Source of the DNA: Bacillota bacterium
GTDB taxonomy: Bacteria; Bacillota; Clostridia; Lachnospirales; Lachnospiraceae
Direction of reading: 5' to 3'
DNA: 6,987 nt
Assembly: GCA_023441145.1 (NCBI GenBank)
Contig: JAEZQN010000327.1
Location: 1 to 6,987, forward strand
The translations under genes and the position numbers were made by a program. The notes under the pieces were generated by a model that was not told the origin of the DNA, did not search any database, and was given only the letters and a program-made list of their open reading frames with translations. Shown here in pieces: positions 1 to 5,838 of the stretch (its first letter is position 1; each line of letters begins with the position of its first letter).

Positions 1-1
1 G

Positions 2-514
2 CAACTAGGAGAACTATCACTAGATGCGTTTATGGCAGGTATTCACAAGGTGAAAGCAGGGCTAATACGTATTGATGCGGATGAACTCACCTATCCACTA
101 CACATAATTATACGGTATGAGTTGGAGAAAATGATTTTTAACGAGGAGATTAGTATAGAGGAGTTACCTGAGGCTTGGAACAAGAAATGTGAGGAATATC
201 TAGGGATTAGACCAGAAAGTGATGCCGAAGGAGTGCTTCAGGATACCCATTGGTCTTGTGGAGATTTTGGGTATTTTCCATCCTATGCAGTAGGAAGTGC
301 CATAGCAGCTGAGATTTATTATCACTTAGTTGCAAAGGAACAATTGAAAAACCTACTAAGAAATGGTAATCTAAAGGTAGTCAAAGAAGTATTAGCACGA
401 GAGATACATCAATACGGTATGATGTATGAAATCAATGAACTATTACTTCGAATGACAAATGAGAAATTTAATCCAACTTATTATGTAAGGTACTTGAAAG
501 AAAAATTTGAGTAA
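2..514 (+). CDS. M32 family metallocarboxypeptidase (carboxypeptidase Taq type), C-terminal part
   Basis: This is the final 170 residues of a zinc-dependent carboxypeptidase that trims amino acids from peptide C-termini in the cytoplasm; the gene runs in from the left edge. The reading frame is open from base 2, so the internal ATG at 32 is not the real start. Two M32 signature motifs are visible: the (I/V)RxxAD motif as IRIDAD (65-82) and GxxQDxHW as GVLQDTHW (230-253), followed by the family's FGYFPSYAVG stretch. The end, with NPTYYVRYLKEKFE, is the usual M32 C-terminus. M32 enzymes are about 500 residues, so roughly the last third is present; the HExxH zinc motif would lie upstream, outside the window, and activity cannot be judged from here. 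Family assignment is firm. Confidence 0.93.
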   Translation, partial: QLGELSLDAFMAGIHKVKAGLIRIDADELTYPLHIIIRYELEKMIFNEEISIEELPEAWNKKCEEYLGIRPESDAEGVLQDTHWSCGDFGYFPSYAVGSAIAAEIYYHLVAKEQLKNLLRNGNLKVVKEVLAREIHQYGMMYEINELLLRMTNEKFNPTYYVRYLKEKFE

Positions 515-529
515 AAGAGTTTATTTTTG

Positions 530-545
530 CAAATAATATTATTTG
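530..545. promoter_or_regulatory. Perfect 16-bp AT-rich palindrome upstream of enolase
   Basis: CAAATAATATTATTTG is a perfect inverted repeat with no loop, lying 15 bases after the M32 stop and 58 bases before the enolase start. It has no GC-rich stem or following T-run, so it does not look like an intrinsic terminator. Its size and symmetry would suit a dimeric regulator's operator, but short AT-rich palindromes arise easily by chance and no known box is recognised. Confidence 0.3.
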
Positions 546-573
546 AGGCACCTTACAATGTCCACAATATTAT
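543..573 (+). promoter_or_regulatory. Possible enolase promoter (weak)
   Basis: TTGAGG (543-548) could be a -35 and TATTAT (568-573) a -10, with a long 19-base spacer; TATAAA (571-576) is an overlapping alternative. The -35 overlaps the right arm of the palindrome at 530-545. The match is poor and is listed only because eno, a highly expressed gene, needs a promoter in this gap or further upstream. Confidence 0.25.
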
Positions 574-603
574 AAACAGCTTAATGAAAGAAAGGATGGT
601 TTT

Positions 604-1923
604 ATGAGATCAGGAATTTATATCACTGACGTACATGGAAGGGAGATTTTGGATTCTAGAGGTAATCCGACAGTAGAAGTAGAGGTTACTTTAGAGGATG
701 GAACAATAGGAAGAGCTTCAGTTCCTTCAGGAGCATCTACAGGAGCATTTGAAGCAGTTGAATTAAGAGATGGTGATAAGAGCCGATACTTAGGCACTGG
801 CGTTAAAAAAGCGGTAGAAAATGTCAATACACTACTTGCTCAGACTGTAGTGGGAATGAATGCCCTTAATCAAGTGGATATTGATAAAGCCATGATTGCC
901 TGCGATGGAACTGAAAACAAAGGAAAGATTGGAGCCAATGCGATCTTAGGTGTTTCTCTTGCCGTAGCCAAAGCAGCAGCGGAGTATATGGATCTTCCAT
1001 TGTATCAATATATAGGCGGAGTAAACGCTAAGACTTTACCTGTTCCTATGATGAATATCATCAATGGTGGAAAGCATGCAGACTCTAGTTTAAATATACA
1101 AGAGTTTATGATTATGCCAGTAGGAGCTAGTTCCTTTAGCCAAGCGTTAGAGTGGGGTGCAACTGTATTCCATACTTTGAAGAAATTATTAAAAGCAGAC
1201 GGCTATGTAACTGCTGTTGGTGATGAGGGTGGCTTTGCTCCTAAGTTTAGCAGTGATGAACAAGCCCTTGAATACCTAGTAAAGGCCATTAGCGCAGCAG
1301 GCTACAAGCCTGGTGATGACTTCTATATTGCCATTGATGCAGCTGCAACTGAGATGTACGATGAAGCGGAGAAGGCAGGTAGAAAGGGAGATTATCTTTT
1401 CTGGAAATCTGGTGAATTTAAAACTCCATCCCAGATGGTAGAGTATTGGGAAGATTTATGCAATCGATACCCAGTGATTTCTCTTGAGGATGGTTTGGCT
1501 GAAGAGGACTGGGAAGGCTGGAGTCAGCTTACTAAACAGCTTGGTGGCAAGGTACAGTTAGTAGGAGATGACCTCTTTGTAACCAATACAAAACGTATTG
1601 AAAAGGGTATTACAGATAAAGTAAGTAATTCTGTTTTAATCAAAGTAAATCAAATTGGTTCCTTAACTGAAACCTTAGATGCTATTATGATGGCTCAACA
1701 CAATCGCTGGACAGCAGTAGTTTCCCATCGTTCTGGTGAGACAGAGGATACTACAATTGCAGATATCTCTGTAGCAACTAATGCAGGACAGATTAAGACT
1801 GGTGCTCCTTCTAGAACAGACCGTGTAGCCAAATACAATCAACTTCTTAGAATAGAAGAGGAGCTTGGAGTAAGTGCAGTTTATCTAGGTAAACAAGCTT
1901 TCCAATTAGATCGTACCCTATAG
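604..1923 (+). CDS. eno: Enolase (phosphopyruvate hydratase)
   Basis: Enolase converts 2-phosphoglycerate to phosphoenolpyruvate in cytoplasmic glycolysis. The 439-residue product is full length and carries every key element: the mobile SGAST loop (residues 42-46), substrate histidine H158, QE at 166-167, catalytic E208 in GDEGGFAP, Mg ligands D245, E295 and D322, catalytic base K347 in IKVNQIG, SHRSGE (374-379) and K398. From residue 295 onward the numbering runs five ahead of E. coli enolase because of a small insertion between D245 and E295, around the KAGRKGDYLFWKSGE segment. The D245 motif reads AIDAAATEMY, where many enolases have ALD.A.SEFY; the metal-binding Asp is kept. The ATG at 604 is preceded by AAAGGA (591-596) at 7-base spacing. 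It stands alone, without other glycolytic genes next to it, and ends before a strong hairpin. Confidence 0.98.
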   Translation: MRSGIYITDVHGREILDSRGNPTVEVEVTLEDGTIGRASVPSGASTGAFEAVELRDGDKSRYLGTGVKKAVENVNTLLAQTVVGMNALNQVDIDKAMIACDGTENKGKIGANAILGVSLAVAKAAAEYMDLPLYQYIGGVNAKTLPVPMMNIINGGKHADSSLNIQEFMIMPVGASSFSQALEWGATVFHTLKKLLKADGYVTAVGDEGGFAPKFSSDEQALEYLVKAISAAGYKPGDDFYIAIDAAATEMYDEAEKAGRKGDYLFWKSGEFKTPSQMVEYWEDLCNRYPVISLEDGLAEEDWEGWSQLTKQLGGKVQLVGDDLFVTNTKRIEKGITDKVSNSVLIKVNQIGSLTETLDAIMMAQHNRWTAVVSHRSGETEDTTIADISVATNAGQIKTGAPSRTDRVAKYNQLLRIEEELGVSAVYLGKQAFQLDRTL

Positions 1924-1949
1924 AATAATTGTCGTAGTTTTTGAAATTA

Positions 1950-1984
1950 AATACGGTGTAGCCCTTTTTGGGCTACACCGTATT
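1950..1984 (+). terminator. Intrinsic terminator-like hairpin after eno, possibly bidirectional
   Basis: Bases 1950-1964 and 1970-1984 form a perfect 15-bp stem (arm AATACGGTGTAGCCC) around a TTTTT loop, starting 26 bases after the enolase stop. The downstream tract on the plus strand (TATTCTTTAC, then ACTTTT) is only moderately T-rich. The hairpin lies between convergent genes, ending 14 bases before the stop of the minus-strand gene at 1999, and would fold equally from the opposite transcript, so it may serve both. Confidence 0.85.
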
Positions 1985-1998
1985 CTTTACACTAACTT

Positions 1999-2313
1999 TT
2001 ATTCATTACTTTCTTCCTCAGAATGACTTAAGGCCTCCTGAATAGCTTCACTTATGTACTCTTCATGTTCTTTTTCGATTCTTCTTAGAATTTCGTCTTC
2101 TCTCTTTTTAAGTAGGGCATTGGTTTTCTCATCTTGATTTTCAATGAAAAATGGAGTCTCATCCTCTAAAGAGTAGTACTTTATAACATTACCACTTCTC
2201 ATACGAATGTTCTCTGGACCACATAGGTGGATATCCCTATCATAAGGGAGACGATCGTACATAGTTATGTTGAATTCTAGAGAAGAATCATAGTGCTTAT
2301 TATGTTCTGACAT
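1999..2313 (-). CDS. Small uncharacterised acidic protein, predicted C-terminal helix
   Basis: I do not recognise this 104-residue protein. The first 60 residues are mixed polar and aromatic (RLPYDRDIHLCGPENIRMRS, residues 21-40) and may form a small beta-rich part with a single cysteine, C31. From about residue 62 to 96 the sequence is strongly charged with regularly spaced leucine and isoleucine (LLKKREDEILRRIEKEHEEY), expected to be one long helix or coiled coil, and it ends in an acidic tail (SEEESNE). There is no signal peptide or membrane segment, so it is probably cytosolic. The ATG is preceded by GAGGGG (2325-2330) at 11 bases, supporting a real gene. It lies 109 bases downstream of the P-type ATPase on the same strand with no clear terminator between, so it may be partly cotranscribed; a role linked to the pump is speculation. 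Confidence 0.75.
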   Translation of the reverse strand: MSEHNKHYDSSLEFNITMYDRLPYDRDIHLCGPENIRMRSGNVIKYYSLEDETPFFIENQDEKTNALLKKREDEILRRIEKEHEEYISEAIQEALSHSEEESNE

Positions 2314-2383
2314 ACTTTGAAGATCCCCTCGCTATTCTTATAATTTAATGATTCTTTAGCACTGAAAATTAATTATTTGTATT

Positions 2384-2389
2384 ATTATA
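2384..2389 (-). promoter_or_regulatory. Candidate -10 box for the small 104-aa gene
   Basis: On the minus strand this reads TATAAT, a perfect -10, about 71 bases upstream of the start codon at 2313. The best -35 at 17-base spacing (2407-2412, TTCCTA) matches only 3 of 6 bases. The surrounding gap is very AT-rich, so the hit may be chance; if real, the small gene has its own promoter separate from the ATPase. Confidence 0.3.
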
Positions 2390-2422
2390 CATCATTATTA
2401 GATAAATAGGAAGATTAAACCA

Positions 2423-5074
2423 TTATTTTTTATTTTCTCTTGGTGCATTGGCTTTCTTTTGTAATTCTACAATGACGATTGGCAAAGTTGAGAGCATAAG
2501 GACTATAAACCACTGATTTAGAGTAAGTGGAACTACCTTAAAGATAGAGGCAAGTGGCATAAAGGAGATTACACTTACTTGCATGAAGCTACATATGAAA
2601 AAGGAAGCAGTAAGCTTTCTATTGGTAAACCAGCCAATCTTGAAAATGGAAGCATTACTACGCATATTAAAGGAATGAAACAGCTGGCTTAAGGATAGTA
2701 CTGCAAAACACATGGTCCGGCCAATGTCGGGTTCAGAGTAAAAGCGCCCACCAAGGGTATCATATACGTGAAAGCCAATATAGAAGGCGGAAAGAGCAAG
2801 GGCTCCTATCATAAAGCCTTCAAATAGTATTTTATAGGCTAGCCCATCGGAAAAGATGCTTTTTGATGGGGAGAGTGGTTTACGATTCATAATGTTTTTT
2901 TCTACAGGCTCTACTCCAAGAGATATGGCTGGGAGGGAGTCTGTTACTAAGTTTACCCACAGTAGCTGTACTGCTACTAATGGAGTTGGAAGGCCCAAAA
3001 GGATAGCTACAAAGATAGTCATAATTTCGCCGATATTGCTAGATAAGAGGAAATGGATGGCCTTCTTTATATTGTCATAGATACCACGACCTTCTCGTAC
3101 TGCCTCCACAATGGTGGCAAAGTTATCGTCTGTAAGAATCATATCTGAAGCATTTTTTGCCACATCTGTACCAGTTTGCCCCATGGAGCATCCGATATCT
3201 GCTGCTTTTAGGGCAGGGGCATCATTTACTCCATCACCAGTCATGGCTACTACCTCATTGTTTAACTGATAGGCCTTCACGATTTTAACTTTATGTTCCG
3301 GAGAAACTCTAGCAAAAACACTATAGTTATAGATAGTATCTGCTAGTACAGTGTCTGTCATCATATTCAGTTCGCTACCAGTTAAGGCTTCTGAGTCCTT
3401 AGTTAATATTCCAAGCTCCTTAGCTATAGCGCAGGCAGTACTTACATGGTCTCCAGTAATCATAACTGGCTTTATACCAGCTTCCTTACAAGTGGCCACA
3501 GCGCTCTTTACTTCTGGTCTTGGTGGGTCTATCATTCCAATTAAGCCTATAAAAATCAGACCATTTTCAATATTTTTCTCATCTATATGATCAATTTCCT
3601 TATAGGCTATGGCTAACACTCGTAAGGCCATTGCTGCAAGGGTGGCATTTTGCCTAGTGATGGTTTTCCTATGATGAGCTGTCATTGGAACAATGGTGCC
3701 CTGTTGATAGATATATTTACAGCGACCTAGAAGAATCTCAGGTGCTCCTTTCGTTATCACTCTTAAATGATTTCTCATTTTATGTACCGTGGTCATAAGC
3801 TTTCGATTCGAGTCGAAGGCCAATTCATAGACTCTAGGATACATCAGTTCTAATTTTTGCTTCATGAGTCCTGTATGGTATGCAGCAAGAACGAGAGCAT
3901 TTTCTGTAGGTTCCCCAGTAGTAGTTATATCATCTTTATTGATTTGTAGCACGGAATCATTACAAAGGGCTCCCATAGTGAATAGGTCCTTACCAAAGGT
4001 AGAGGAAAAGGACTCTTCCCCCATACAAGAGGTAATTTTGGTAACAGTCATTTTGTTTTGAGTTAGAGTTCCTGTTTTGTCGGAACAGATAACAGTAGCA
4101 CCACCTAGTGTTTCTACTGCTGGGAGTTTTCTAATAACAGCATTCTTTTTAGCCATTCGTTGTACACCAAGACTTAGCATAATGGTGACAATGGCAGGCA
4201 GTCCTTCAGGAATTGCTGCAACCGCTAGACTCACACTGGTCATAAACATATCAAAAATGGGAATCCTTTTAACTACGCCTAAGACAAAGATAACAATACA
4301 AATAAGCAAGGCAGAGATACCTAGAATCTTACTTGTTCCAGCTAGTTTTTTCTGGAGAGGTGTAGCTGGGGCCTCATCATTTAAAATAAGGCTTGCAATA
4401 TGTCCTACCTCAGTATTCATACCAGTAGCAATAACAATTGCAGTACCCCTACCATAAGTAACTATGGTAGAGGACAGTACCAGATTACATCGTTCACTTA
4501 GCAGAGTATCTGCAGGTAAGATACTGAGTGCATCCTTATCCACAGGGTGTGATTCACCAGTAAGAGAGGATTCTTCAATCTTTAGGTTATAGGCTTCCAT
4601 TAACCTAGCATCTGCAGGCACAAAGTAACCTGCTTCGAGATAGATAATGTCTCCTGGTACTAATTGATTTGCTTCTATAGAGATAATGGAGCCATTACGC
4701 TTTACGATAGCAGTCGGGGCAGCAAGTTTTTTCAGAGCTTCTAGGGACTTCTCCGCTTTGGCCTCTTGAATGACCCCAAGAACAGCATTTAACGTAATGA
4801 TAACAAAGATAATGATGGGATCTATAAAATCTACATCATCCTTTAGCAAAGAGACAAAGAAAGAGATACCAGCGGCTGCTATTAAGGTCAGTATCATAAA
4901 ATCCTTAAATTGCTCCACAAATTTTCGAAGAATGGTCCTGTTTTTTTTGGAGGTCAGCTCGTTAGGACCATACTTATGGTAACGTCTTTGTGCTTCCTTT
5001 GCCTGTAGCCCTATCTTTATGTCTGTATTCAGTTCAGTAGCGGCTTCGGTAAATGATATGCTGTGCCAGTTCAT
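2423..5074 (-). CDS. P-type IIA cation-transporting ATPase, probably Ca2+-exporting (YloB/SERCA/PMCA-like)
   Basis: An 883-residue ATP-driven membrane pump, full length for the family. In order: N-terminal cation-ATPase domain (about 1-50), M1-M2 (about 58-103), actuator domain with TGES (172-175), M3-M4 with PEGLP (289-293), phosphorylation site DKTGT (D332), nucleotide-binding KGAPE (442-446), TGD (540-542), TGDGVNDAP (612-620), then M5-M10 (about 672-871). The calcium ligands known from SERCA are present: E290 in M4, N680 and E683 in M5 (SSNIGE), N708, T711 and D712 in M6 (NLVTD). The M8 glutamate of SERCA site I appears as Q797 (SQLFHSFNMRS), as in plasma-membrane PMCA pumps, suggesting one ion per cycle. 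Ca2+ is most likely; Mn2+ export occurs in related bacterial pumps and cannot be excluded. Start ATG follows AAGGGGGA (5080-5087) at 5 bases. It is divergent from the YtaF-like gene. Confidence 0.95.
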   Translation of the reverse strand: MNWHSISFTEAATELNTDIKIGLQAKEAQRRYHKYGPNELTSKKNRTILRKFVEQFKDFMILTLIAAAGISFFVSLLKDDVDFIDPIIIFVIITLNAVLGVIQEAKAEKSLEALKKLAAPTAIVKRNGSIISIEANQLVPGDIIYLEAGYFVPADARLMEAYNLKIEESSLTGESHPVDKDALSILPADTLLSERCNLVLSSTIVTYGRGTAIVIATGMNTEVGHIASLILNDEAPATPLQKKLAGTSKILGISALLICIVIFVLGVVKRIPIFDMFMTSVSLAVAAIPEGLPAIVTIMLSLGVQRMAKKNAVIRKLPAVETLGGATVICSDKTGTLTQNKMTVTKITSCMGEESFSSTFGKDLFTMGALCNDSVLQINKDDITTTGEPTENALVLAAYHTGLMKQKLELMYPRVYELAFDSNRKLMTTVHKMRNHLRVITKGAPEILLGRCKYIYQQGTIVPMTAHHRKTITRQNATLAAMALRVLAIAYKEIDHIDEKNIENGLIFIGLIGMIDPPRPEVKSAVATCKEAGIKPVMITGDHVSTACAIAKELGILTKDSEALTGSELNMMTDTVLADTIYNYSVFARVSPEHKVKIVKAYQLNNEVVAMTGDGVNDAPALKAADIGCSMGQTGTDVAKNASDMILTDDNFATIVEAVREGRGIYDNIKKAIHFLLSSNIGEIMTIFVAILLGLPTPLVAVQLLWVNLVTDSLPAISLGVEPVEKNIMNRKPLSPSKSIFSDGLAYKILFEGFMIGALALSAFYIGFHVYDTLGGRFYSEPDIGRTMCFAVLSLSQLFHSFNMRSNASIFKIGWFTNRKLTASFFICSFMQVSVISFMPLASIFKVVPLTLNQWFIVLMLSTLPIVIVELQKKANAPRENKK

Positions 5075-5137
5075 GTTAATCCCCCTTAGGCTTTTTTTGC
5101 AGGTTTCTGCTCATAGAGTAAAGGTTTTACTTATCAA

Positions 5138-5166
5138 ATTATATGTCCAAACCATGCTTTTATACA
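5138..5166 (-). promoter_or_regulatory. Candidate promoter for the P-type ATPase
   Basis: On the minus strand TATAAT (5138-5143) sits about 64 bases upstream of the ATPase start. The hexamer 17 bases further up (5161-5166, TGTATA) matches the vegetative -35 at 3 of 6 positions. The same bases extended read CATATAAT (5138-5145), 7 of 8 with the SigE -10 CATACAAT, with an ATA triplet at 5161-5163 giving about the SigE spacing. Sequence alone does not decide between SigA and SigE. Confidence 0.4.
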
Positions 5167-5172
5167 TGTGGG

Positions 5173-5178
5173 TATAAT
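5173..5178 (+). promoter_or_regulatory. Candidate SigA -10 box for the YtaF-like operon
   Basis: A perfect TATAAT lies 69 bases before the start codon at 5248. No acceptable -35 is found at 16-18 bases upstream (AACCAT at 17), and there is no extended TG motif in register. If used, it would give a leader of roughly 60 bases that contains the direct repeat at 5180-5206. Confidence 0.35.
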
Positions 5179-5179
5179 A

Positions 5180-5206
5180 TTTTAGTCACCCTAGAGTTTT
5201 GGTCAC
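5180..5206. repeat. Direct repeat TTTT(A/G)GTCAC in the divergent control region
   Basis: TTTTAGTCAC (5180-5189) is repeated as TTTTGGTCAC (5197-5206), 9 of 10 bases identical, 17 bases start to start. The copies lie just downstream of the TATAAT at 5173 and overlap the SigK-like elements at 5188-5214. Tandem sites of this kind could bind a regulator acting on both divergent genes. No known operator is recognised. Confidence 0.4.
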
Positions 5207-5214
5207 ATATGTTA
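5188..5214 (+). promoter_or_regulatory. SigK-like promoter match before the YtaF-like gene
   Basis: CACC with its AC at 5188-5189, a 16-base spacer, then CATATGTTA (5206-5214) fit the B. subtilis SigK pattern AC-N16/17-CATANNNTA. Transcription would start near 5221, leaving a short leader with the ribosome site AGGAG at 5238-5242. The pattern has only eight fixed bases and the region is AT-rich, so this is suggestive, helped by the sporulation link of the downstream family. Confidence 0.3.
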
Positions 5215-5247
5215 TAAAGTGAAGACATATTCTGACTAGGAGAAAAA

Positions 5248-5805
5248 ATGCTTTGGAATGTAATTGTAATCTCAGTTTCCTTGAGTATAGACGCTCTGGG
5301 AATAGGGATTTCATATAGGCTGAAGGGAGTAGACATTACCCATCCTGCCAAAATTACCATAGGATTTGTATCTGTACTTGTCATGTGGATTTCCTTACAT
5401 TTAGGAAGAATGATACTTTATGTCTTTCCACCAGATGTAGCGAAGATTATTGGTTGTAGTATTCTTGGGCTTATGGGACTTTCCTTTATTCGCAGCGCTC
5501 TTTTTCAACAAGAGGAGGTTACCTATGATTTTAACAAATCCAAAAAGATCGATTGGTGGGAAGCTATTGTATTAGGGTTTGCCCTTTCTATAGACTCTGT
5601 TAGTGCAGGTATAGCAGCAGTAAGTATGGGGTTAGGTAATAACTTTATACCTGTTTGTGTTGGTGTTATGCAGGTGATGTTTCTTTATATGGCCGAATTT
5701 TTGATTAAGAAAACGAAAATAATAAAACATATCAATAAAAAAATATGCGGAACATGTGCTGGAATATTATTACTTATAATTGCTTCTGTGCGATTGTTGG
5801 GGTAA
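5248..5805 (+). CDS. ytaF: YtaF-type sporulation-associated membrane protein (MntP-related)
   Basis: A 185-residue integral membrane protein with about six membrane segments (near 2-22, 33-54, 64-83, 104-126, 131-152, 167-184). It has the internal duplication typical of YtaF and MntP proteins: SLSIDALGIGIS (11-22) and ALSIDSVSAGIA (112-123), each with a membrane-buried aspartate, D15 and D116. The continuation SYRLKGVDI after the first motif and WEAIVLGFALSID before the second resemble B. subtilis YtaF more than the Mn2+ exporter MntP. YtaF function is unknown and the family is linked to endospore formers; cation transport is inferred from the MntP kinship. At 185 residues it is shorter than B. 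subtilis YtaF (about 210), mainly in the loop between the halves. The ATG follows AGGAG (5238-5242) at 5 bases. It shares a control region with the divergent ATPase and is followed after 33 bases by the TruA-like gene, probably an operon. Confidence 0.8.
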   Translation: MLWNVIVISVSLSIDALGIGISYRLKGVDITHPAKITIGFVSVLVMWISLHLGRMILYVFPPDVAKIIGCSILGLMGLSFIRSALFQQEEVTYDFNKSKKIDWWEAIVLGFALSIDSVSAGIAAVSMGLGNNFIPVCVGVMQVMFLYMAEFLIKKTKIIKHINKKICGTCAGILLLIIASVRLLG

Positions 5806-5838
5806 AATAGTATTTGAAGAAAGCATTAGGAGAATACT

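Noticed and set aside
530..545. Palindrome as terminator of the M32 gene
   Set aside because: Loopless AT stem with only two GC pairs and no following T-run; unlikely to terminate transcription.
618..827. 69-residue open frame on the minus strand inside enolase
   Set aside because: Opposite-strand shadow of a firmly identified gene; no family resemblance.
2856..4982. Five open frames of 65-126 residues on the plus strand inside the ATPase
   Set aside because: All lie antisense to a complete P-type ATPase with all motifs in place; compositions are serine/isoleucine-rich reverse-frame artefacts.
5099..5110. GCAG-GTTT-CTGC mini-hairpin next to a T-run (5092-5098)
   Set aside because: Only four base pairs, and the T-run is on the wrong side for a plus-strand terminator.
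5075..5160. Possible yybP-ykoY manganese riboswitch or other leader before the ATPase
   Set aside because: Leader is short and I do not see the conserved paired loops; the G-run at 5081-5085 is the Shine-Dalgarno site.
5160..5384. 74-residue minus-strand open frame spanning the divergent region and the start of the YtaF-like gene
   Set aside because: Overlaps the well-supported ytaF coding start and has no recognisable protein features.
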